From positions 1 through 64,000 of the forward strand of contig JARVKI010000010.1 in the NCBI GenBank assembly GCA_036674765.1: a stretch of 64,000 nucleotides of DNA, in the 5' to 3' direction. Positions 36,819-46,451 of this stretch are shown one piece after another. This DNA is from Seiridium cupressi (taxonomy: Eukaryota > Ascomycota > Sordariomycetes > Amphisphaeriales > Sporocadaceae). A program made the position numbers and the translations under genes. The notes beneath the pieces are model-generated. The model searched no databases, was not told where the DNA came from, and worked only from the letters and a program-made list of their open reading frames with translations. The stretch's first letter is position 1, and each line of letters begins with the position of its first letter.

Positions 36819-38271
36819 ATGAGAATGTTACAGGCACCGGCTTGTGGCCTCGTTCTGGCAATGGCCGCCGGAGTGCATTGCGCTGAGCAGCTTCGCAATC
36901 TCATCTACTTTGATCAGTGAGCATCAAGACGGCAACAAACGCGACACACTACTAACCCCGTGGCCAGGTATCATACAACTACCCTTCCATCTCGGAATGT
37001 GACATCCGGGATAACTCATGTTGTCATGGCATTTGCCAACTCGTCCTTGTTCATTGGCGAGACCGCCGGGGAGTATACGCCGTTCATGGAGGTAAGCGAT
37101 GTCCGCGCCATGTTCGACGACGGTGCGCAGGTCGGTATTGCTCTGGGGGGTTGGGGAGATACGGCTGGGTTCAGTGAGGGTGCCAAGGACGAGGAGTCAC
37201 GTAAGACGTTTGCACAAAACGTCGCAGCAATGGCAGAATCTCAAGGATTTGACTTTGTGGGTATGTCACGATGCTTCGGACGCGAGATGTTCCTCTGGTA
37301 CGCCTCATTTCTCAATGAACACTGCTGATTCGACGACAGACATCGATTGGGAATATCCTGGAGGCAACGGCGCGGACTATAGGCAGATACCGAACGCGAA
37401 CAAGACCGACGAAATCACCACATTTCCCCTCCTGCTTCAAGAAATAAAGACTGCCATCCAAAGACCGCTTTCGATCGCAGCTCCGGGTCTAGAGGGTGAC
37501 ATGATTGCCTACACTCCAGAGCAGTCTTCCAAGATCTGGGATGCGGTTGACTTTGTCAACATCATGACATACGATCTCATGAATCGCCGCAACAATGCCA
37601 CCAAGCATCATACAGATGTTCAAGGGTCGTTGGCTGCAGTGGAGAAATACTTAAGCCTGGGCCTCAGTTCTTCCAAGATCAACCTTGGCTTTGCTTTCTA
37701 CGCCAAGTACTTCCAGACAGAGCCCGGTGTGAATTGCACTGGAATGCCCGTAGGCTGTCCAATTGTCAAAGCCGAGAACGACGACGGCAGCGATGCTGGC
37801 ACCAGCGGGGCGGTAACATTTGAGACAGCGAACGTGGCACCCGTCGTGCCCACGAATCTGACGGCGAGTACCGATGGTACCTGCGGTGCGAGCACGTTCT
37901 ACACGTGTACGGGCTCAACGGCTGGTACATGCTGTAGTCCATATGGGTACTGTGGATCTACCGACGCTCATTGCGGTGCTGGGTGTCAGTCCGATTACGG
38001 TACTTGCACTGGCCCTTCTATCACGGACTCTTTTGCTAAAGCACTGGGATCTGGATGGACCGACGAGGTGGCTGGTGGGCAGTGGTACTGGGATGACGAC
38101 GCAGAGCTGTTCTGGACTTTGGATACTGTAGCTCTGATACAACGGAAATTCGAGGACATCGTTGCGGCCAAGGGACTAGGCGGTGCTTTTGCATGGTCCT
38201 TGGGCGAGGATAGTTATGACTGGAGCCACCTCACTGCTGTTTCTGAGGGGGTGAAGAACCTGGAGCAATAG
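36819..38271 (+). CDS. GH18 chitinase with inserted CBM18 (hevein-type) chitin-binding module
   Basis: Exons 36819-36916, 36968-37260 and 37340-38271, 440 aa, with a signal peptide (MRMLQAPACGLVLAMAAG region). The TIM barrel starts at NLIYFDQYH; GIALGGWGDT is the substrate-loop SxGG-type motif. The catalytic DxxDxDxE box is FDFVDIDWEYPG, formed across the second intron, with the last Glu as proton donor. VNIMTYDLM and LGFAFYAKYF follow. Residues about 312-352 form a hevein-like CBM18 with eight Cys (TCGAS, YTCTG, TCCSPYGYCG, HCGAGCQ, GTCTG). After it the barrel resumes (WYWDDDAELFWTLDT ... GLGGAFAWSLGED). It hydrolyses chitin outside the cell, relevant to wall turnover or attack on insects, nematodes or fungi. 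Confidence 0.92.
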
Positions 38272-38613
38272 TCGACAGCTGACGCAACTTGATAGACGAC
38301 GCTTATAGACAGAATACTTCCTCTCAGTCCCTTTAGCTCGTGACCAAGAGTGATTGTTTTGGAATGCGCAATCGTTTGCCGAGGAACGGGCTACGTGATT
38401 ATGCTGTGGGCAGTTATCTCCAACAAGAATGCTCACATCCCGCCCAAAAAGATATGGCACTTCAAGCAAGCATCCAACACACAACACTTCGCACGGGCGA
38501 ACATCCACATCGAGCCACTGGATCACGAAGAGGCGGCTCCGTTAACACAAGAGCCGCCCGGCATCGTCGGGATAACATTGATTCATGCAGCAGAAAGGAG
38601 GTCAGACAATGTC
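38272..38613. other. Convergent 3' spacer
   Basis: Short spacer between the chitinase (+) and CutC (-) genes; no further feature is seen. Confidence 0.5.
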
Positions 38614-39387
38614 TCATATCTCAGCAACTACGGACGCAACCTCCCCTGTATCCACCATCTCTGTTCCTTTCCTCGTCAGGCATGACGAATGGGCCCATGG
38701 TAGCCGTGCCCGGGTGTCAGCCCGAAGGCTTCTTACGAGTCTCCCAGCATTTGTGCTTCGTACTCCACCGCCCAGTATGATTTCAATTCTGTCTCCCGCC
38801 TCCTCGAGTATGCGGTCTAGATTTTCCATATTGTCGACCGCATTGCCTGGCCCACCCGATGTCAGCACTCCATCGAAACCGCATCCCACCAGCTGCCCCA
38901 GAGCTTCTCTCCACGTCCCAGACCTGACGAGTTCGTCGAAAGCGCGATGAAGCACGGTTTTGTATGGTTTTGCTGCGTTGGCAAGGCGCGTGCAACTATC
39001 CAGGGCCAGAACAGCAGAGGCGCTTTTGAAATTTGTCGCCTCATCATTGCCAATCTCGCAGAGAACGCCGAAGACGAAGCCATCGCCCCTTTCCTCGCTT
39101 AACAGGCCTGAGGACTTGAATTCGTATATGGACTGTTCCATGGCTTCGAGCTCCGCATCCGAATATACAAAATCTCTGGCTCCCGATGTCGGCGGCCCCC
39201 GAGGCCGTATCATCACGCGTATAGGCACCTTCAAGCTTTGTACTTGAGTAAGATCTTCGATTGTTGGTGTGAGTCCACCTGCTGGATAAGACCCAGCGGC
39301 ATTCAGTTCCAGTCGGGCAGCGTCAGCCCGTACGGCAGCGTTTGCCGATGCTGGGCTAAATATTGGCACCTCTAATTTGATTGCCAT
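38614..39387 (-). CDS. cutC: CutC-family copper homeostasis protein
   Basis: Single exon, 257 aa, TIM-barrel CutC family. Seen: LEVPIFSPASA at the N-terminus, ARLELNAAGSYPAGGLTPT (the family's E/N active-site strand), VPIRVMIRPRGP, FVFGVLCEIG, LHRAFDEL, GFDGVLTSGG and EIILGGGVRSTN. Length matches the family (about 230-270 aa). The family is linked to copper tolerance in bacteria and animals, although direct copper transport is doubtful. The location is probably cytosolic since no leader is visible. Confidence 0.9.
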   Translation of the reverse strand: MAIKLEVPIFSPASANAAVRADAARLELNAAGSYPAGGLTPTIEDLTQVQSLKVPIRVMIRPRGPPTSGARDFVYSDAELEAMEQSIYEFKSSGLLSEERGDGFVFGVLCEIGNDEATNFKSASAVLALDSCTRLANAAKPYKTVLHRAFDELVRSGTWREALGQLVGCGFDGVLTSGGPGNAVDNMENLDRILEEAGDRIEIILGGGVRSTNAGRLVRSLRADTRARLPWAHSSCLTRKGTEMVDTGEVASVVAEI

Positions 39388-40042
39388 CGCTACATCATCT
39401 ACTGGTTGGTATCAACTCATGCATTCGTTCGAGTGATGTAGCTAGTATATGATATATAATGACGGTTGAGAGGTATGCCACGAAATTCCCAATTTTTCTC
39501 GTAAGAGCTTGCCAACACAGACGCTTAGTAATCATGCATATAGGCGGCATTGGTGGGGACACGAGAAGCAATGGACAGCCAGTTGCAGTAGAGCCAAGTG
39601 CGCGCGAAAGGATTGTATTGGGTGGATTCACTACGGGTGCCTCTCCGAATGTAAGTGCCGTTGGCGATACCATAGTGGTCTCTAATTATTACCTGTCCGA
39701 TCTATATGGAGTACATAACGTGAATCGCGAAATCAGGTGATTATCCGTAGATAAGCCTCGGCAGGCTAAATGTAAGTTTCCGACCCCCTTCTGTACAATA
39801 GCATCCTTCCAGCATGGTGGCATCCGCAAGGATTCCTCGGCAGGTTGGAAGAGATGGTCGGTCGATTTCTTGACCAGCCGACATCCCAGACGAAGTCACC
39901 AAGAGACGCTGAGTTAATAACCCTGCGCATGGATGTGAACAGGGACATTGAGATATCAGTGTAGGAAAAAATTTAGTGAGTACTTCGTCGTGGTCCGTCC
40001 CATTGACCCGACGAAGTCCCAGCTTTGTGCACATGTAGGATA
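39388..40042. other. Intergenic region
   Basis: Upstream of CutC (-) and downstream of the SANT-like gene (-). No gene is seen. Confidence 0.5.
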
Positions 40043-41333
40043 TCACTCGCTGTCGACCTTGTTGTCGGAGTTCTCGAGATAGTCTTCGCTCAGGAGCTCT
40101 CCATCAGACGTGGACGTGGCGGTGGTAGCCGGGGAAGCCATGATCTTGTTGTTTGGCTCGGACGCACCTCCACCAGCCTTTCCGGGACCCGAGGGGCGCT
40201 TCGCGTTCTCCTGGGGCCTGTTGCTTTGGCTGGCTGTGATGGCTGCTGCGCCGTGAACGTCGAGGAAGTGGTGCCCTCGGCTGAGGCCTAGGTTCAAAAC
40301 ATGTGAGTTGAGCTCGAGGGAAGCCGAGAGAACAAGAACAGCATCGCTGCCGGAGGACGATCGTGATGGGAAACGGCGGGGGGAGGGGACTTGTGCGTTG
40401 AGTGGAGACAGACAACTTACCTGCCTTCCTCAGAAACTCCCTCACGTATCTCCCTGCGTTCGGAGACACTCGTTGCGATTTGATATTTTGGAAGTAATGT
40501 TCAACTATACCCTTGTTAGTGCAAAGGACCGGGCGCCAAGAGCAAGAAGACGGAGTACAGAGTAACGATAAATATAATGAAGGATGTTGCTAAGGAGAGA
40601 AGGAAGCATGGTAACGGATAAGGGTAAGCATGAAGCGAATGATAGCTAGCAATGGTTGGAAGATCTTGCCAACATCCCAGGGGCGTCATAGAATGCCGCT
40701 TGCATAGTTGTGAGGAATAGGAGAGGAAGTGGCAGACCATGTAGCTATCCATGGGCGATAGGACTAATGAGTTTGGGATCAGAGGAGAGTGTCCACGGAA
40801 GGAAATGCATCGATGGCTTTCCTACCCCTGTTCCAGGGAGCACCAAGAGTGTCCCCGGAGCAGGATTGAAGATGCCCGTGCTGTTTGCCAAGTGATCCAA
40901 GGAAGAGGGAGATCGGCAGGAAGGATTTTGCTTTAGCAGTATGGAGCCGGCACGCACTGGATTGTACCACCGAGAGAGATAGGCTGGGGACGATAGTAGT
41001 AAGAACAAATGCTAGGTCTGCGATAGCCAGCGACTGTTGTAACAAATCAGTTGTGGCTGGCTGCACTCCGTACCCACGAAACGAAGCGCAGGGTCAGATC
41101 TCGCGGACGGGCATAACCGCCAGCTTCGGTGGACTGTGTGACTTACATAACATCGATTGCGTGTATTCGCGACGAGCATCCTTTCCTAACGCAGCCTGCA
41201 TGCGGGTAGCAAGCTCAGGCCAGGATTTCTGCTTCCTGAAAATGACATCTGCACCAACACGCTTTATAGAGCGAGCTATGGCAACGCGCCAGAAATAGCG
41301 CTCCTCTTGATCTGACCAGATTCTGCCACCCAT
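40043..41333 (-). CDS. Small SANT/Myb-like domain protein
   Basis: Minus-strand exons 41333-41147, 40504-40421 and 40287-40043 join in phase to 171 aa. The N-terminal 80-90 residues form a Myb/SANT-like helical domain: GRIWSDQEERYFWRVAIARS, then KSWPELATRMQAALG and, across the splice, FEHYFQNIKSQRVSPNAGRY ending in VREFLRKA. The remainder is Ser/Thr/Gly-rich and acidic at the end. It is a probable DNA- or chromatin-binding protein of a small fungal family; targets are unknown. The first intron is about 640 nt, unusually long for this window, so an extra exon or alternative start cannot be excluded. Confidence 0.7.
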
Positions 41334-42438
41334 CGTGACTAAGTCAACAATAGAGTTGGTCTTGCGTGATGAAGATATAACGAAGGAGGCCCCTAGGGAT
41401 ATAATATCGCGCCCCGTCCAAGGGAAATAGTCGATAAGAACGGCGAGGGCAAGTCAAAGAACCTCGATCGTAGTGTCGTCAAGAGCCTATGGTGGGAATG
41501 GTTTCCTCTGCTGCAGGATGGGTCTAGCTGCTATCGACGGCTTGAGGGATCAATAACGTGAAGATTGAGAATGGAAGCTCAGAGGTTCGATGCATTTTTA
41601 CTGTTCAAGTTTTGACAGTGAATTTTTGCTGATAGGTCGATTCAGTCTATAAAGCGTTTCCACCAATCGGAAACCTTGGGTTGATCAGCTGCCCACAAGT
41701 TGATAACGCGCAGGAACATCGGATGAGTCCAGAACATGTCATTCACACCCTCATTGGATCACTGGGTGGTACCTGCATGTTGTTGCTTGGAGTGTGAATC
41801 ATACCAAAAGTGTGCTAGAACCTCAGCCTACTCAACATTCAAATAACAGTCGCCTTACCGAAACGAGGCATCCACGGCCCACTACCTGTTCCCGCGAAGA
41901 CATCAAATCAAGGGAGTGTTCTTGCTTGTACGAGAATTCCCTCAGCAGAGGACAATTTGTCGGTCGCAGTTGTAGCAACGGTTCCCATAGAATTGAAGCG
42001 GAAGGTATATTTGATACCATGACGCGTCCCAGAGAATGGCAGATCTGCACTAAAACAAAGTGAAGCATGATTCCGAACGATATTCTCATGTTGAAGTCTG
42101 CTGTCTGGCCTCGGGTCCACATACTCGGCTGTAACGCCATGCATATGCTTGGTCGAGGCACCTCTTGACGAGAAGTCTCATCTGGATCAGAGATAACGGA
42201 TCAACTACTGAATAGCGGGATATGCTTATACACCAGCTTGGTCCTCAGATCTTGAAGGAATGAACCATCCAGTATTTGGCATCATCAAGTAAGTCAAGGA
42301 GGTAAACACTTACGATCCCCCCTTCTAGACAGAAGCAACGCTCGTCATCAATCGCCATCCACGTCCTGAAAGCTTGGCCTGTCCGAAGGCTTCCAAAACG
42401 ACAAATCAAACGAAAGGAGCAGGTGGATTCTGTTTACA
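41334..42438. other. Intergenic region, about 1.1 kb
   Basis: Between the SANT-like gene and the end of GEP4, both minus strand. No supportable gene is seen. Confidence 0.5.
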
Positions 42439-43257
42439 CTACTCAAATGGGCTGGTTGGTTCTGGAGCCTTGAAACCACGGGCAAGCAGGAAAGAAGCCA
42501 TTCGGTATTCGAACTTGGTAAACTACACGAAATCATCAGCGAGGTCAGAGGACATGCAGAAAGGGATCGACATACCATGCTCTTCTCTGCCAATGGGGCC
42601 ACACCGTCCTTGATCCAAATACCCCGGCTGCCCATCATGTTGGCAAGCATCATGTCGGTCATCAGCCGATCACCGATGACCACCACTTGGCTCGGATGCG
42701 TGACTCCCACCTCGGGATACTTCCGGAAGTGTGCCATGATCTCCTCCTTACATCCCGGCTTCTTGACGCTGTGGGAGAGCACTGACACACCCGTCGCACT
42801 CTCCAGCTCTCCAGCTAACTTGCCATCACGATCGTAGCTGGTAGCTCCCGCTGTGTTGGACACGATGACCAGACTCTGCCCAGGGAACTCCTTTTGTAGT
42901 TGCCGAAAGCGCTCCTGGTTGACTAGCATTAATCACTGGAATGAGACATATATCGATGTCTGATGGCGCAGCGCGGAAAGACCACCGGAACAGGGGATTG
43001 GCCGATGAGATGGACAGATTGGCAGCTTAGCTTACAGTGTATGGCGGGTGCACAAGATTAGTCTCTGGATAAGCGAAACAGTCGTCCTTGTCTAGTACAA
43101 CTGCCTTGATTTGAAGCTTCTTGCCCTGGGCCTCGAACGCCTTTTCTAGCGGGAAAGGGAGCTCGTTGAATTGAGATACAGTGGCATGAGGCAGGCACAG
43201 GGACGGTTTGGTCAACAGCTTGAACACGTTGAAGAAACCCGAAAGATTGAGGTTCAT
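42439..43257 (-). CDS. GEP4: Mitochondrial phosphatidylglycerophosphatase Gep4, one frame junction unresolved
   Basis: Exons 43257-43036, 42922-42576 and 42522-42439, about 217 aa. It is a HAD-like PGP phosphatase that makes phosphatidylglycerol from PGP for cardiolipin synthesis at the mitochondrial inner membrane. The N-terminal MNLNLSGFFNVFKLL matches the family, followed by the catalytic VVLDKDDC (DxD: Asp56, Asp58), VIVSNTAGATSYD (motif II), the KKPGC Lys motif, VVVIGDRLMTDMMLAN (motif IV) and the conserved end SPFE. Exon 1 ends at ACT|GTAAGC and exon 2 begins after GCTAG, which leaves the frame exactly one base short. A TGA lies just upstream, so no other acceptor works. Either a base is missing here or a non-canonical splice is used. 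Divergent from ORC2. Confidence 0.82.
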
Positions 43258-43658
43258 GGTCTCTGCAGATCGGCTGAGATGCCCCTGGAATGCCCTTTTA
43301 ACTCGAGGAAGTGACGCAACAACAATCAAACCCTTTGGAACCCTTGACTGACGGCCGAACTGGTCTGGGTGATATTAAGTATGCAGGCCAAAATTCACCC
43401 AGCTGGTAACATAGAACGTTTGGAGGTAAGACTTGCAGATGCCCCGCTTTTATTATTTTAGCTTGAGCTTAGACGCGTCGGGTCAGAACGCGCCCCACGG
43501 TTGTGAAGGAACTAACTGTCCCCTATTTTGAGATGCCTGCTTTTTTGGTGCATGTACTCTGCAGTGTATTAAATCCCTAATGAACACTCGCCTACATGCT
43601 TCAACTATACAGGTAACCATCCACCAACAACACCACGCCACGTGTGTAGGGCGGGGAA
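43258..43658. promoter_or_regulatory. Bidirectional promoter GEP4/ORC2
   Basis: A 400-bp spacer between divergent start codons. It contains ACGCGT at 43473-43478, the MluI cell-cycle box bound by MBF in yeasts, about 180 bases upstream of ORC2. Confidence 0.55.
43473..43478. promoter_or_regulatory. ACGCGT (MCB) element
   Basis: A perfect palindromic MluI cell-cycle box in the ORC2 upstream region, with a second partial CGCG (AACGCGCC) about ten bases on. In yeasts MBF acts on such sites in DNA replication genes; relevance here is inferred. Confidence 0.5.
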
Positions 43659-45504
43659 ATGGTGCGAGGGAAGCAAGACGGCCTAGCAATGGCAGGTACA
43701 TCGACGAAGCTGTCCCCTCGCAAGAGGATCCGGCGTGGAGCTGAGAGTGAATATGAGGATGGTGGTCAGCCGGAAGTCGCCGAGAAGCTTCCTGTCAAGC
43801 GTAAACGAGGCCGTCCAAGCAATGCTTCACGGCTGGCAGAACGGGCCGCACAGCAGCAAAAATCCGTCTACGATGTACCCACGGATGAAGACGGCGAGAC
43901 TGATGGTGTAGTTGCTCCTCTTGGTCAGGCAGAGACTCCAAGAAGTCGTAGGACAAAGCGAGCTACTGGTTCACCCGGCGTTACGGGGGCCGACAAAGCG
44001 GCGAACGACCACTCAAGGACGCCCCAAAAGAGGCAGCCGGCGGGGACGAATGCTGTGGAGACTCCCTCGCAGAAGACGAGGACCATAGCCAACGGGGAGA
44101 CGCCGAGGTGGAGAAGGAACGACCGCTCTGCTCGCAAGAAGAGTGCAAGGGCTCTGGTCGAGAGTGTGGTCGGCGGTAATGCGAGCGACGAGGACGACGA
44201 CCAGGGCATCGCCAGAGAGATCTACGAATCTAGCGAAGAGGATGACGTTGAAGATGTTCCGGACGACGACGAAGAGATTCGCGATGGCGAGGGAGTAGAG
44301 GACCCAAGTGCGACTCCGTCAAAGAAGGCCCGTGACAGGAAGAAAGGGTCCACGACAAAAGCGCGGAGGAAGTCTCCAACACCACCCCGGGATCTACCAC
44401 CCCATGAACTCTACTTTGCACAAAACCGACCAGGTGGATCGAAGACGTCAGGCAACAGCCTTGCCTCGCTCCAACTGCTTACCCATGACGAGTACTTCTC
44501 CATATGGAACAGCTACAAGGATCCGCACGACGACGACGTCCAGTTCTTACAGGATTTACACGCCGACTCTTTCCCCCAATGGGCATTCGAGCTGTCTCAA
44601 GGCTTTAGTATTTGCTGCTATGGTTACGGGTCGAAACGTCCGCTGCTGCACAAGTTTGCCAACTACATGTACAACACCACTGCAGATCACATCAAAAGTA
44701 GAATCGTCATCGTTAATGGCTACGTGAGAAATACGTCAATCCGCGAGATCCTTGGTACTGTAGGAAGTGCGGTAGACCCAGCCTACAGATTGCCGGCTGG
44801 CAACCCTTCTGCGCTGTTAGACGATGTCAGGTCGTTCTTGACAGCGCATGAGATCAGCATCACCATCATCCTGAACTCGATTGATGCGATGCCCCTTCGG
44901 AAATCCGGAATGCAGGCTATCCTCGCACAACTGGCTTCCCATCCTAGCGTCCAGCTTATATGCTCCGCCGACACCCCCGACTTCAATTTATTCTGGGATA
45001 GTGGGCTACGGTCAGCTTTCGATTTCACATTTCACAACTGCACGACCTTTGCTCCGTTCACAGCCGAGATGGATGTTGTAGACGATGTTCACGAGCTTCT
45101 TGGCCGGAAGGCGAGACGCGTTGGCGGAAAGGAGGGTGTTGCATACGTTTTACGCAGTCTGCCAGAGAACGCAAAGAACTTGTTTAGGCTCTTGGTCACT
45201 GAAGTGCTTGTTGCCATGGATGACGAAGGTGTGACTGCTGGAGAAAATCCAGGTGTCGAATATCGAATGTTGTATGGAAAAGCAGTGGAGGAATTCATAT
45301 GCAGCTCTGAGATGGCTTTTCGCACGCTGTTGAAGGAGTAGGTTATATTGGCATCACAATTTGTAGTACACCGGCTAACAATCTTGCAGGTTCCACGATC
45401 ATCAAATGATCACGAGTCGTAAAGACGTTCTTGGCACTGAACTGTTGAGTGTACCATTTCGGAAGGAGGAGCTGGAAGCTATCCTCGAAGATCTCATGGC
45501 CTAG
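43659..45504 (+). CDS. ORC2: Origin recognition complex subunit 2
   Basis: Exons 43659-45337 and 45390-45504 (donor GTAGGT, acceptor TTGCAG), 597 aa. Residues 1 to about 245 are basic, disordered and include an AT-hook-like RKRGRPSNASR. The Orc2 core follows: LPPHELYFAQNRPG, LTHDEYFSIWNSYKDPH, FELSQGFSICCYGYGSKRPL (degenerate Walker A region), VIVNGYVRNTSIREIL, ILNSIDAMPLR, VQLICSADTPDFNLFWD, and a C-terminal winged-helix part ending in the short second exon. Orc2 is a core subunit of the six-protein complex that binds replication origins and loads MCM helicases. It has no functional Walker motifs, as expected for Orc2. Confidence 0.93.
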
Positions 45505-45637
45505 ATTCAGAGTCTCGACGGACTAACGCATCGCCCTGTTCATTCCGTTTGACAAGAGCAAATTTCTTGTCTTGTACAAATGTATGATACCCAGACCATC
45601 ATTATTTATGCGAGTAAACGAGTCCCGCTCGGCCCTA

Positions 45638-46451
45638 TCAATCAACATCCTTCATCAGCTCGCTCTGCTCATCTAGCTCAGTCCATTTAGGCTTTCCATC
45701 CTTGATGTCTAGCACTCGCCTCGAGTAGAAGATATGCATACTGTGAGCGATTGTCAGTACCTTTCATTGAACTTTGTGAGTTGCGTGACCTACGTCGGTT
45801 CGAAAGACTTTTTGGCTGCCTCATCCTTGAAATTGATAATGGCGGGGAACATGAGAACCATGTTTCGTCCCTCATCCATAATCGGGGCGTGGCAGTAGGC
45901 GCAGCTGACCTTGCATGGAAGATCGTGGTACGTGTGCTTCTTTTCCGAATGATAGAATGCCAGTCCCTTTGCTCCGTTCTCAAAATGCAGGTCTTCCTTC
46001 TTGAAGACGGCTGCCCACTGCAGTGGAGCACCTAGTAACTGTCAACCTGTTTTCCTAAAAGAGATTGTGTGTGTGACTTACCATGGAGACTTTGACAATC
46101 TGTGCAGTGACAGTATTTGCTAGCCAGTGGCTTGTCCCGGCTCAGCCAGTATTTGATCCTGCCACAGTTGCACTCGGCCGTATGCTTCTTGTCGAAGTGC
46201 TCATTCTCCTCCGAAGTGCGGTAGGGCGGCTGGCTACGCCACTCGCCGCCCTCCTTCTTCTTCTCGCTCTCCTCATCCTCGTGGGTGGTGGTAGTGTCGT
46301 GTTTTCCACGACTCTCGTGGTCAGTACCCTGGGGATATGGATCTCTGTCTACTTCCACGGCAGTACCGCCTGACATCTCGTGTGGTTCCTGTTCGAGATG
46401 TTCGTTAGCATTAGCAGAGACCTTCTGCTTCTTGGCGGACGAGGGAGGCAT
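45638..46451 (-). CDS. GFA/CENP-V-type zinc-binding protein
   Basis: Exons 46451-46082, 46031-45794 and 45740-45638 join in phase to 236 aa. The core matches the glutathione-dependent formaldehyde-activating (GFA/CENP-V) fold: TAECNCGRIKYWL, YCHCTDCQSLHG, PLQWAAVFKKEDLHF and KVSCAYCHAPIMDEG supply the paired zinc cysteines. The N-terminal 75 residues are charged and disordered. An open frame continues upstream to an ATG at 46676 and could add a mitochondrial-type presequence (LLSQQHRSFSR), so the true start is uncertain. Fungal members are rarely characterised, and enzymatic GFA activity should not be assumed. Confidence 0.85.

Noticed and set aside
40104..40469. 121-codon minus-strand frame overlapping the SANT-like gene
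   Set aside because: It reads exon 2 in frame but runs through the intron and then out of frame of exon 3; the spliced model explains it better.
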